Shown: piece after piece, positions 54,051 to 64,000 of the stretch
Layout: every line of letters begins with the position of its first letter
Position numbering within the stretch: the stretch's first letter is position 1
Source: Symbiodinium natans
Lineage: Eukaryota > Sar > Dinophyceae > Suessiales > Symbiodiniaceae
DNA: 64,000 nt
Direction: 5' to 3'
NCBI GenBank assembly: GCA_905221605.1
Contig: CAJNDS010002301.1
Coordinates: forward strand, 310,462 to 374,461
Program-made: the position numbers and the translations under genes
Notes under the pieces: generated by a model
The model's database searches: none
Seen by the model: only the letters and a program-made list of their open reading frames with translations
Told to the model about the DNA's origin: nothing

Positions 54051-55422
54051 TCAGCGCCCAGCTGCTACCAAATGTGCCAAGTGCTTGTGCTTCGAAGGGG
54101 TCTGCAGCGTGACAGAGCAGATGGTTACAAGTGTTCGTAGCGGGATGTGATGCCACGCGAAGTCGCAAAAGTGCCCTGGCCTGTGGGGAGTCAGGTCCCG
54201 ACTTCGGCAGCAGCTGTGGCAGCTGTAGCGCTCGTGGAACACTGGCTGCGGAAGACGCGTCGTCCAGGCCGAAGACAGACCTCCAAAGGCCTCACTCATG
54301 TCCCACGGGACACCACTGGATCTGGAAGGGATTCCTGGCATGCAAATGCCCTGATTTTCAGCCAGGGCGCGCTCTTTCGCAGGATCATGGCTGACACTTT
54401 GGTGGCTGTTGTAGGGCTCATCCTCGTCGATGACCGAGGTCAGAAGTGTCAGCTCATCTGCGTTCAAGTCCTCCATAGTCCAGTCCAAGTCGGCCTAAGG
54501 GCACGACATGCTGACAGGACAGGATGCACAACCCTTTGGCGCAGCGGAACAAGAAAACAGAGAGAAAACCCTCTTTCGCAAGCTCCCCGGCCGTGTTTTT
54601 CCGGTTGCGCGACCAAGACAAACATGGAAGCCTCACCGGTGGGAGAATCTCAATTCTCGTCTTGACCACGGGCTTCGGCTTCGCCTTCTTGGGCTTCTTG
54701 CGCTTTCGTGGCCCAATCCTGATGTCATCTGTCTCCGAGGCTCCCTCCACAGCCTTCTTTCCTTCGTCTGGAGATTCCGGAGATGGGACCGGGACCCTCT
54801 GCGAGGCCTGGCGAGAGCCCAGGTGATGTGGGCGATGGCTGGGATGGCGGGGCGCGGATTTCGGGGCACCGTGCGACGCCTCTGACTCTTCTGAGCTCGA
54901 GGTGCCTTCCCGGTCTTCCAAGTGAAAGGAGATCTGATCGACCTTGCGTGTACTTCGGGCACTCTCCGAACCTAACATCTCTGCGTGTGCTGGGGTCTCT
55001 TTGCCCTCCTTTACTTCCTCCGCCACTTCTTCCATCTCCTCCTCGGACTTGTCCTCAACTGCCTCTGCCATTGCCTCCTGTGGCTCCTGCGCCTCCACTG
55101 CCTCCTGTGCTTCATCGGCCCTCACTGCCTCCACCGCCTCCTGTCCCTCCACCGCCTCCTTTGCCCCCACCGCCTCCTCCCTCTCCACCCGAGCTTCCTC
55201 GGCTTCCTCGTCCGCCTCCTCCTTCTGCGCCTGAGCTTCCTCTGCCTCCATCTCCTCCTCATCCTCCTCATCCTCCTCATCCTCCTCATCCTCCTCGTCC
55301 TCATCAGGACTTGCCGCCTCCGCATCTTCTCGCCTCCCTTCAGGCTCATCACATTCCTCCTGCACCTGGCGGGCTGAGAGGGGCACTGTTGGACCGTGCC
55401 CGTCAAGCGGGCCAAGCGACAT
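54051..55422 (-). CDS. Acidic Glu-rich protein with a basic nuclear-type segment
   Basis: Function unknown. From ATG 55422, exon 1 (to 54637) begins MSLGPLDGHGPTVPLSARQV. It then has a long Glu/Asp/Ala stretch (DEDEEDEEDEEDEE, then repeated AVEAQE- and VEEVKE-like units, predicted helical), a Ser/His/Pro-rich part, and a lysine-rich GPRKRKKPKKAKPKP that could be a nuclear localisation signal. A canonical GTGAGG donor at 54636 joins in phase 0 to an AG/G acceptor at 54494. Exon 2 continues with DWTMEDLNADELTLLTSVID and PYNSHQSVSHDPAKERALAE. The 3' border of exon 2 is uncertain; the open frame ends at 54051. The acidic and basic layout resembles histone chaperones or nucleolar proteins, but there is no diagnostic domain. 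Confidence 0.68.
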
Positions 55423-57190
55423 CTTCAGATGGACATGAACTTGGCAGTTTCGTTCTTCATTGCTCTTCTGCAATGCATCATCTCATTTGACTGTGACTTC
55501 CTTGCTCAAGAAGTCGCGCTAGTTTGGCATGCTTTTGGCTGATTGCGAGTGGGCGGGAGCTGATTGCGAGTGGGCGGGAGTTCTAGGGGCACGGAGCATG
55601 TGCGCGCAATTTCGTGTTGCAAACAGAAGCCAAAGGATCGGCGCTGTGGCCGCAGGACTACACTTGGCTTCCTGTCTTACCTTCCCTACATCCATCGGTG
55701 CGCTGCCCTGCATCTTTTGCAGCGTTTCCGGCGATTGCTTCAGAATCACTGTTTGATTCCCACCCCAGATCAAACACTGCAATAACAGCAGCACGTTTGT
55801 CGATCGACCCACGCCTTCCTCTGGACGGCTTCATCCGGTGAAGGACAGCCCTTTTCAAAGATCCTGGGCCATCAACTGACATCTATGGGACCACTCGCAG
55901 CCCTTGCCATCTCATCACATCTCGTCCAAGAGACTCGTCCAGGCGCAGCATACTAAACTGGATCAGCTTGGCAGCGCCCTGGCCAGGAACGTTTCCAGCT
56001 CAGTACGCATGAGTGAAGGCCTCACCGCAAGCGCAGCCAGGGTACGTCACAGAAGACAGATGCAAGCTGCGCTGTCTCCGTGAACTTCTGCTTGGCTTTT
56101 GGTGAGCGTTGGGGACTTCTAGCCTGAAGGGAACATGTGCAAATCCAAGCAGAAAATCTCGCTGGAACCCATGGCCAGCGACTACTGCTGGCAGTGCTGG
56201 CCTGAGCGAGTACATCCATCATCGCATCAATGTCACCTCAGACAACACCAAACCATTGGACGTGGCGCAAAATAACACGAATGCAACACATGGTCCTGTT
56301 GCCAAGCGACACTGCAAATCCTGAACCAAGTTCTTTACCCGCATCTTGCACTCTTCGAGCTCCGCGGCATCACTGCAGCAGGCGCACGGAACATGCTGGC
56401 GAAATCATCGCGTCGCGTCAAGCCCGTTAAGCCGCAGTGGCTTGGTTTTCAGTGGAAGTGCTCCCTTCTGCCTGATCCTCTGCGTGTCCATGTCCAGCGC
56501 TGCCCGCAGGTCATCGAGCATGCCTAAGAGACAATTCGATGCAGGAGAATGCAACGTCGGAGTTCCGGGGGCGTTCATTCTACGGCATCCAGATGCAGCT
56601 CATCGACAAGGGCTATTGTCCCAATGATGCATGCCATCCTTGCCATATAGCGCCGCTGTTGCTGCAAGTGCTGTTGCATGCCGCCCTGCGTGGCGCATAC
56701 CCTCGTAACTTGACCCTAAGATATGTGCAGCTGCAAGGAAACCAAAGTCAGGGATAGTAGGGATACCTGCTCGGAGTTTGGGGCATCAATCTGGGGATGG
56801 CGCCAAAACCCCATTTGTCTAGTACAAGATTTACAAGATTACTTGCAGGAACTGCTATGTGTGCGCGCTCTATTACGGCACGTAACCATTGGCAGCATCT
56901 GGGATCAGTCGGTGTCAGCTCACCTGCCTCATATCTGGAATGCTTCTATGTCTTTCCTGTCTCTTCGTTTTTTCTGGTAAGCATGGCTCCAAGCCAGTTT
57001 GTCCGCTTCTTTGTAGGCACACGTGGCTTAGCCTATTCTGCCTCTTCTTTAGTGTATCAAGAAGTACTCCTACGAAAGAAACTGAACGAAATTCAGGGCC
57101 CAGCACGAGGGCTGTGCTATCGGGTCTCCCGGCCTTCTTAGGAACATTGGAGATGCCCCATCCAAGCCCTATCATGCGTGTTGTCTGAGC
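55423..57190. other. Unassigned stretch
   Basis: A direct tandem duplication of CTGATTGCGAGTGGGCGGGAG lies at 55539-55580. No family or splice-consistent gene recognised on either strand. Confidence 0.4.
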
Positions 57191-57197
57191 AGCCTTC

Positions 57198-57572
57198 ATG
57201 CCTTGTCATCGTTACCGAATTTCGGCAGACTTGCCAGGTGCACACACAACAAGTATCTTGCAGCACAAAGTGCGGAGCACCCCTAAACTGCACATACAAC
57301 GTGCAACCTCTGAGAGCCCTGCGGACACAGCTGGAGATAGTTTCATGGATCTGCTTGAGAGTTTCGTGCGCCTGGAACTACGGGACATGCAGCTTTCGCA
57401 GGTTGAAGCAACTCGAGCCTCGGAGTCTTCTGCCAGTTCCTTCAGCCGTGCTGCCTGGGGTCATCATCATCTCCGACAGCGGATCAAAAGGAACGAGGAG
57501 GTGATGGGAAAGGAGGCCCTACGTGTAACTGGCCTGGAGGATCGCTTCCTCAAGCAAGTCCGAGGATTGTAA
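57198..57572 (+). CDS. Possible plus-strand exon (low confidence)
   Basis: The frame has protein-like, helical composition in its second half (SFMDLLESFVRLELRDMQL, then RQRIKRNEEVMGKEALRV) and ends at a stop after FLKQVRGL. It matches no family I know. It would be the only plus-strand gene in the window, which argues for caution. Confidence 0.22.
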   Translation: MPCHRYRISADLPGAHTTSILQHKVRSTPKLHIQRATSESPADTAGDSFMDLLESFVRLELRDMQLSQVEATRASESSASSFSRAAWGHHHLRQRIKRNEEVMGKEALRVTGLEDRFLKQVRGL

Positions 57573-58046
57573 AGCACCGAGTTGGTAAGACAGATCCTTG
57601 GCACTGCAAGACAAGAAACTTCGCGAGTTGCTACCGTGTCATGCATGACAAATGCGACCGAGGTGCAAACGACTGAAGGCCCTGCTCAGTTTCTTCCTGG
57701 AGAATCCGCTCTATCCGTTCTTGCTTCTTCTCTTCGGCGTTCTCATGCAAGGCCGTCCTGAAGTTTATTCATATTCCAGCCAGTCAGCATTGCCAAATAG
57801 GCCAATTGAGAGAGGGTGCACGAAGCCCTTTTGCTGTCCGTGGTTCTTGGCTCCTGCCGATGCAAGCTGATGCAAGCTGGGACATACCACCCAGGATCAG
57901 AGGACTTGCTGCCGGGCCACCCGCTACAACAGATTGAATCATCAGCATTGCTTTCTCAGGTTGCTCAGACCTGTTGCGCTGCCTTGGCACGTGCTTGTTG
58001 CATAAGGAGACGGACAGCGATAAAACCCAGTCCATAAGAGGACAAC

Positions 58047-58047
58047 G

Positions 58048-58088
<41 letters not shown>

Positions 58089-58099
58089 TTCTTCTTCTT
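58047..58099. repeat. (TTC)n microsatellite
   Basis: About 16 TTC/TTA units in a row, reading Leu or Ser homopolymer in plus frames. Confidence 0.95.
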
Positions 58100-58299
58100 C
58101 TGCTGGCCTTATGCTGTTTGCCTTCGCGAATTTCATTTATGCTGCACCGTGTTTTTTGTTATACCCTTCCCGCCCCCGCTATGCTGAAAGTCTTGTATTT
58201 TAATGCTAAGGGTGTTTCTCTTTACGCTGTCCAGATTCTCCTGTTCTGCAAGCGAGTTCTGAGTCCAGGCATTGGTTTCTTTTATGTGCCACCTCACCA

Positions 58300-59070
58300 A
58301 GTGCTCTGTTGGGATTCAAACGTCTGTTCGTGAACCGATGGGGAGCATGCTAATGAAAAACATGGCTTGGCTAAGATAGCTGTAGCTGGGCTGATGCCTG
58401 ATGCAATGCCAGGCTTGCTTGGCCTTGGCTTTGGCTTTGGCTTTGGCTTTGTCTTTGGCTTTGGGCTTTGGGCTTTGGCTTCGTGTTGACTTTGGTGTTG
58501 GCCATGGCCTTGGCTTTGGCGTTGTCGTTGGCTTCGGCTTCGGCTTCGGCTTCGGCTTCTGCTTTGGCTTGGGTATTCTGATGTGTTGCTTGTGTAGAGA
58601 AGGGGGGATATGTCTATACATTGGCTGTGGCTGGTCTAATGCAAACGTACCCGCCCTGAAAAATGTAGTTTGGCTTTCGCTTAATTTGTCATAAAGCAGG
58701 AGTGCAGCCCCACCAATTTGCAATCACCTTACGAAGGTGCTTGGGGAGTGCAATCGTCTCGTTTGTGAAGAAAGGAGGATATGGACATAAAAGGACGTGG
58801 CTTGGTTGGGCGTTGAGATGGCCCAAGCTGGGCTGATGCCTGATGCAAGTGTGTTCGGCTTGTAAAAGTAAGGCTTGGCTTTGGCTCGGATTTGTCTTGG
58901 CTTTGTTACATTGCGCGGGATTGGAAGAAAAAACAAACCGGCGATTTGCCAAACCGTAGCGTATGTCAGCATGAGTTGAAGATCACAAGGGGCAGCATCA
59001 CATGTACGAGAACATGTCTGTGTGCGAAACCGTAGTGTATGTTAGCATAAATTGAAGATACCAAAGGGTC
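58300..59070. repeat. Locally duplicated block with a GGCTTT tandem repeat
   Basis: 58417-58562 is a GGCTTT/GGCTTC array. The text around GCTGGGCTGATGCCTGATGCAA occurs at about 58386 and again at about 58828, each preceded by a TGGCTTGG-like sequence. A second pair, GTAGCGTATGTCAGCAT and GTAGTGTATGTTAGCAT, lies at 58957 and 59030. The Lys-Pro and Lys-Ala frames on the minus strand are products of the hexamer repeat. Confidence 0.8.
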
Positions 59071-59600
59071 CGAGAAAGGTTATGGGGGGGGGGCCTGGAT
59101 GTCTTGAAAATTCGAGAAGCTCCCCTCCCGCCCCCCCCCCCCAACCCTTTACACCCCACGACGCGCATCGCCTTGTGACTGGGGCGGGAGACCCTCTCCG
59201 CGACGCCTTAAATCTCTGAGATATCAGGGACTAAGGCCCTCAAGTCCTATTTGACCTATTTGTCCCAAAACAAGAGATGAAGGAGCTAGCTTTCGTGACA
59301 ACTACCGAAACGGCATACAAGGCAGACCCTGGCGCATAAGAAGGCAACGGACGAGAATAACACTAAGGGAAATTCCCTAAGAGCTTGGAATGGTTTCTGG
59401 GCTACAGATAAAACAAGTAAACATAAGGAAACAACCGTACAGCGTAAGAATAAAAACCCAGTCCGACCATTCCATGCGAGACATGAAGTCTCTACCTTTG
59501 GAGCTTTTGATGCCGGGTTGCAAGAATTGCCGCGCGTGGCCAAAAATCGTCCGTCGAGCTGCAACATCGAGTCCTGCACGCCCGGGCTTCAGGATATTAG

Positions 59601-59700
59601 ACCCTAAACCCTAAACCCTTTTGCAACTGGCTTGCAAAGTCACACTAAACCCTAAACCCCAAACCCTAAACCCTAAACCCTAAACCCTAAACCCTAAACA
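59601..59700. repeat. Interstitial CCCTAAA telomere-type repeats
   Basis: Two copies of CCCTAAA at 59602-59619, then about eight more (one variant CCCCAAA) at 59645-59699. This is the TTTAGGG telomere unit in the orientation opposite to the array at 17.8 kb. Confidence 0.95.
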
Positions 59701-61331
59701 CGCCCTTAGCACTGAAGCTTTGACTGGGAAAGGGTCCTGCAGGTTCCTTAAGAATCTGGGGCACCAGCTTGGTAATGGAAGCTTTGCTTGGAACCGCCTG
59801 CTTCAAGCGTTGCCACTTGGAGCTGGCTTCTTGCCTGCCGAAAGGCACCAAAAAGGCTTTCAGTAGCGCTGTTTGGTGGCCTAAGCCGACTCCAAGCCCC
59901 AATCTTCATAGCCGGGAGCTTGCAGAACGGGGGCAAGTTCCTACAGGTAGCATGTCGAGACCTCCCCCCTTGCCTTGAGATATCTTGGCAGGTCAAGCTG
60001 AAGTGCAAGATCCAACCAAAATGCGAGTCTCCCAGGCCCCATGTTCACGAGGTCAAGACAGTGCCAAGCCGAACAGGGGAAGGGCACGAACTCTCAAAAA
60101 CTATTCTGGGCTCCCTTCCAACATCACCGGGTGATCCGCACCAAGGCAAGGCACGGCAGATCAACTTCCAAGCTTTGCTGCCTTCGGTTTCACGAAGCGG
60201 GCTTCGCGCTTCGGATGCAGTGACATGTGTCAGCGGCACTCCCAAACAACCCGACCACCACTTTGCAGGCTCGGCGCGTGATCGTGCGGCCCTGGGCCTG
60301 GGCCGTGGCCGACAGGAAAGCCTGCCTGCCTTGGACGTTCACGCGCGGCCTTTTTCCATTTTAAAGCTTTTAAGTTTGGAAAGTCTGAGAGGAGTGTGGG
60401 GAGCGCATTCTTTTTGCGGAGTGTGGGGAGCGCATTCTTGGCGGGACTGCCGTTCGGGGTGTGAGACCCATGTGTGTACCATGTACCTCCAAAAGAATAA
60501 GACTAGCATCTGGTGGTGCGTGTCCGTGTCATCGACCTGCTGGGTGATGATTCGCCGCCTCAATGGCGACGTCGTTCACGACGTATTTTCTGCACTGCAC
60601 TGCATGAACGCGCCTGCCAGGGACGTCGAGGTCTTGGGCATGGTGTCACCTGAGATCCAGTTGCTACGCATGCTTTCCTTTGGTCAAAAGATGCCAGAGG
60701 CCACAACAACGTTTCCCACAGAACCTCGCCAAGAAACCCCCTCCGGCATGGCCGCATCCTATCCATACACCAGCTGTTGGCTGATCATGCTCAAAATGCT
60801 TCGGATAAAACAAGAAGCTGTCCCCGAGGCATCTCTGGAGCGGAGCAAGCCAGCAAGGCACCCCGACGCGAATACGAGTCATGAATGATAACATGACCAA
60901 AGCAAACATGGAAAAGAGCAGGCGCTAGCGTCCCTCGGGTGGGGGCGCACCCTGTCCAAGTAGATTTCCGCGGTGAAGACTCCTTCAGCAACCACCCACT
61001 AACATCCAGGGAACACCGTTTGAGTCTGGCCTTCTGTCGTCTCAAATCTGGCGTTCGGGTTCACCATGACAGGAGGGCAGCACCGGCATCCCGAGTTTTC
61101 AGAGCCACTGCGACGACATGCGCCGACCCAGAATGCTGTGGGGAATTGTCTTCGAAACGACGACTAGAGAGGAGATGCAGAGCACGCTCTTTTTGGTTGC
61201 ACATGCCCCTCACTACTGGATCATAAGGCAAAAATTGGCAATCACGAGTGTGAGACATTGTGAAACGTCGTGCAGCAGGCAACAAGGCTCTCTAGCACTT
61301 CTGCAGGGTACATCTTTGCCCCAGCAGGCCG
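59701..61331. other. Unassigned stretch
   Basis: A plus frame of 366 codons (59788-60888) is open but lacks any family signature. A 25-bp direct duplication around GTGTGGGGAGCGCATTCTT lies at 60395-60440. No gene claimed. Confidence 0.4.
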
Positions 61332-61389
61332 CTACTGGTGCTTCGACAGCATTTGGTAGAACTCGTCGAAGGTGATCTGTCAAGATCTT

Positions 61390-61431
<42 letters not shown>

Positions 61432-62916
61432 TGTTTGGGTGAACTGAGAAGGAAGTCCAGCCGCATATGGGCCTCGCTGCTGCCGTTCTTGTCGCAGAAG
61501 CTGACCTGGATGCTGGCTGAGCCATGAAATATGGACATACATGACGACTCTTCTTCTTCCTCCTCTTCTTCTTCTTCTTCCTCTTCTTCTTTTGCCTCTT
61601 TTTCTTCTTCCTCTTCTCCTTGTTCTTATTCTTCTTCTTCTTCTTTCCTTCTTCGCCGTGGGTTTCTTTTTGGCCACCTGCCATTCGGCCTCACGCCGTG
61701 GGTTTTGGGGGCTCGCGAGCTCGACCAACTCCAGCAAGCTCCCAGATGCCCGTCCAACCTCACACACGGACCTGATAAGACCACGCCGTTCGTGTGGACT
61801 CAGCCGACTCAACTGTCACATCACCACCACCCGCCGCATCATATTTTGGTGCAATGATAATGGGGGCATCCCTCTTTCGAGATACTTTGAGAATGGATTG
61901 CAAGCTTGAGTGGGACGGACTGTTCCCAACCTGACCGCGATAGGCATGCGGCATGCTTTCGAAACCACTGTTGTACCGCGCGGGCCCGCAAGGCCAGCAG
62001 TGTGTTGGTCGTTGTCCCCGGTGGGCCTGAAGCCAGCAGCACGCAGCCACGGGCCCTCCACCTTCCAGGAGGTACGCTTCTCACCCTTTTGGGTTCTGCT
62101 TCCGCGTGTACCAAAGACATGGTCCGTGCCGAAGGTGTGGCGGCGTACGATGCAAGACGTCCTCGACTTTCCGTCGGGTCGGAAGATGGGTATGCCAACT
62201 CGGCTCGGGCATACGGCATCAGCATCTCGTCTTCTCTGCGCACTCTCGCTCTCACGCTGAGGGACACAGCCTTGCTGCTGCTGACAGCACCCTGTAACGG
62301 CCAACAGAGGCCAACAGTTGGCCAACAAATGCCCCCTCTGTGTTCCTGACCATGTCGCGGAGCTCTTCGATGGAGAGCTCCAGGCCAAAGCTGTGCACGA
62401 CCCGGCTCAAATCCTCCACGGACTCACGGAAGCACAAGCGCTGTTGGATACCTTTCCGGTGGTGATGTTGTCCTTTCCTTGTTCGACCGGCCCTCGATCC
62501 CTTTTGTCGCTTTCGTGAAGGTTTCGTGGGAGTTGGTGAAACAACAGCTGCGATGGACGTGAAGAGAATGCCTGTGTCTGCCCACGTTTGCTTCATGGAC
62601 TTTCCAATGCCCTAACTATCTTGCATCTCTACTTTTCGAACGTGCTCCTGCAGTAGATGGACAGGCGCATCTCAGAAAGGGAAGCCAAAAGTTATTCACA
62701 GGTGAATTGGTAATTGGGCGCCCGATTTGTAAGGCGGAGCTCCTGAATCCCCATCTATTAAAACAAACTTCCAATTGTGTGTGCGTGGAGTTGGGAGGGA
62801 TGAGCACCTTGAAATGTTGTAGGAACTGAAGCACCTGTGCGCCCTTTGCCCACCTCCATGTCGATGTGGCCTTTGCGGTTCTCATCGAGGAGACGCCAGG
62901 CACGCCTCAGGCTCTC
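61332..62916 (-). CDS. EF-hand calcium-binding protein (calmodulin/centrin-like), partly resolved
   Basis: Three parts are clear. Exon 62916-62854 encodes SLRRAWRLLDENRKGHIDME, an EF-hand helix and the start of its calcium loop (Asp, Asn and Asp in place). A block ending at 62351 encodes VEDLSRVVHSFGLELSIEEL with RDM, the helix-linker of a centrin- or calmodulin-like second hand. Exons 61505-61473 and 61376-61332 join in phase 0 through a GC donor to give the last hand, DKNGSSEITFDEF followed by YQMLSKHQ and stop. The 12-residue loop has Asp1, Asn3, Ser5, Ile8 and Glu12 but Ser in place of Gly6. The intron splitting that loop holds an (AG)n run. Exons between 62350 and 61506 were not fixed, and the N-terminus is not seen, possibly buried in the satellite upstream. 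Likely a calcium sensor. Confidence 0.72.
61390..61429. repeat. (AG)n microsatellite
   Basis: About 20 AG units in the intron that splits the last EF-hand loop. Confidence 0.96.
61548..61650. repeat. TTC/TCC microsatellite
   Basis: Interrupted TTC, TCC and TTCTTCC units, mostly pyrimidine on the plus strand. It lies upstream of the exon at 61505, in an intron of the EF-hand gene. Confidence 0.93.
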
Positions 62917-62949
62917 CTGGCAAACTTTGCGAGAAGCTGGGACGGCCCG

Positions 62950-64000
62950 CGGCTGATGCTCATGATGCCTGGCCGTGGGCAGGCCTGATGTGAGAGGGCC
63001 GCGGCTGATGCTCCTGATGCTGGGCGGGCCTGATGTGAGAGGGCCCACGGCTGATGCTCATGATGCCTGGCCGTGGGCGGGCCTGATGTGAAAGGGCCCG
63101 CAATGGCCCGCGGCTGATGCTCCTGATGCTGGGCGGGCCTCATGTGAGAGTCATGATGCCTGGCCGTGGGCAGGCCTGATGTGAGAGGGCCCGCGGCTGA
63201 TGCTCCTGATGCTGGGCGGGCCTGATGTGAGAGGGCCCACGGCTGATGCTCATGATGCCTGGCCGTGGGCGGGCCTGATGTGAGAGGGCCCGCGGCTGAT
63301 GCTCCTGATGCTGGGCGGGCCTGGAGTGATGTGAGAGGGCCCACAGCTGATGCTCATGATGCCTGGCCGTGAGCGGGCCTGATGTGAGAGGGCCCGCGGC
63401 TGATGCTCCTGATGCTGGGCGGGCCTGCTGTGAGAGGGCCCACGGCTGATGCTCATGATGCCTGGCCGTGGGCGGGCCTCATGTGAGAGGGCCGCGGCTG
63501 ATGCTCCTGATGCTGGGCGGGCCTGGTGTGAGAGGGCCCACGGCTGATGCTCATGATGCTTGGCCGTGGGCGGGCCTGATGTGAGAGGGCCCGAGGCTGG
63601 TGCTCCTGATGCTGGGCGGGCCTGATGTGAGAGGGCCCACGGCTGATGCTCATGATGCCTGGCCGTGGGCGGGCCTGATGTGAGAGGGCCCGCGGCTGAT
63701 GCGATGCTGGGCGGGCCTGATGTGAGAGGGCCCACGGCTGATGCTCATGATGCTTGGCCGTGGGCGGGCCTGATGTGAGAGGGCCCGCGGCTGATGCTCA
63801 TGATGCTGGGCGGGCCTGATGTGAGAGGGCCCACGGCTGACGCTCATGATGCTTGGCCGTGGGCGGGCCTGATGTGAGAGGGCCCGCGGCTGATGCGATG
63901 CTGGGCGGGCCTGATGTGAGAGGGCCCACGGCTGATGCTCATGATGCTTGGCCGTGGGCGGGCCTGATGTGAGAGGGCCCGCGGCTGATGCTCATGATGC
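62950..64000. repeat. Satellite array with a two-part unit of about 97 bp, running off the window
   Basis: Two related sub-units alternate. One reads CCGCGGCTGATGCTCCTGAT and GCTGGGCGGGCCTGATGTGA. The other reads CCACGGCTGATGCTCATGAT and GCCTGGCCGTGGGCGGGCCT. Each ends in GATGTGAGAGGG. About ten copies of the pair are seen, with small length and base variants (for example a shortened unit near 63695 and 63893). Minus frames stay open over long stretches, reading Ser-Ile-Ser-Arg-Gly-Pro and Gln-Ala-Arg-Pro, and are not credible genes. Confidence 0.95.

Noticed and set aside
59788-60888. Plus-strand frame of 366 codons
   Set aside because: No family signature, irregular composition, opposite strand to all supported genes, and it contains a local duplication that reads through. 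Treated as chance.
60791-61045. Minus-strand segment with ALFHVCFGHV, faintly like a reverse-transcriptase motif
   Set aside because: No YxDD motif or other reverse-transcriptase blocks could be found around it in any frame, so a retroelement is not supported.
62950-64000. Regular repeats that could suggest a CRISPR-like array
   Set aside because: Units are adjacent with no unique spacers, and the surroundings are eukaryotic. It is a satellite.
1-64000. Spliced-leader RNA genes, 5S rRNA, other rRNA or snRNA genes
   Set aside because: I scanned for the spliced-leader core (CCATTTTGGCTCAAG) on both strands and for other RNA landmarks by eye and found none. A covariance-model search would be needed to exclude small RNAs.

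Overview
The window looks like nuclear DNA of a dinoflagellate, probably a Symbiodiniaceae-like alga. The signs are: GC-balanced sequence full of CA/TG, CT and TTC microsatellites; TTTAGGG-type telomeric repeats inside the sequence; genes cut into short exons by introns that end AG and are usually followed by G; many introns that start GC instead of GT; and every recognisable gene lying on the minus strand (one-directional gene array). I found no prokaryotic operon, CRISPR array, phage or intact transposon. Exon joins below were worked out by eye from splice motifs, reading-frame phase and continuity of the protein family; none is checked by RNA.

Layout (all genes minus strand, so transcription runs from high to low coordinates). 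0.4-3.0 kb: a pentatricopeptide-repeat (PPR) gene. 4.9-10.3 kb: coding-like exons of unrecognised genes, plus a 0.7 kb GAGAGACA array. 10.8-13.9 kb: a five-exon FkbM-type methyltransferase with a long N-terminal extension. 15.1-18.6 kb: a many-exon coiled-coil gene. 19.2-20.0 kb: an AT-rich, decayed copy of mitochondrial cytochrome b (a NUMT). 21.3-23.0 kb: an intronless GnT-IV-type glycosyltransferase. 23-31 kb: mostly unassigned. 31-35 kb: a second PPR gene. 36.0-37.5 kb: an AAAP amino acid transporter. 37.8-38.6 kb: a cysteine-rich single-span membrane protein.

38.9-49.4 kb is the most unusual part. A TKL/RLK-like protein kinase is encoded in two blocks: the N-lobe at 49.4-48.5 kb and the C-lobe at 40.0-38.9 kb. 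The blocks join in matching phase with no missing or repeated kinase subdomain. The 8.5 kb between them would be one intron holding two whole genes on the same strand: a second AAAP transporter (48.3-45.2 kb, with a 1.4 kb TG/GCGTGT array and a 100-N assembly gap in its first intron) and a GH43 beta-xylosidase/arabinofuranosidase (43.1-41.2 kb). A 111-bp MITE-like inverted repeat with a 4-bp target duplication sits in another intron of the kinase.

50.0-51.5 kb: an ankyrin-repeat gene. 52.1-53.1 kb: a cyclophilin made of very small exons. 54.1-55.4 kb: an acidic, Glu-rich protein with a basic tail. 55.5-61.3 kb: unassigned, with TTTAGGG repeats and small duplications. 61.3-62.9 kb: an EF-hand protein. 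62.95 kb to the end: a satellite with a roughly 97-bp two-part unit.

There is no evident single pathway. Two genes suggest glycan work (GnT-IV, GH43), two are amino acid transporters, two are PPR proteins likely acting on organelle RNA, and the kinase, ankyrin and EF-hand proteins are signalling types.
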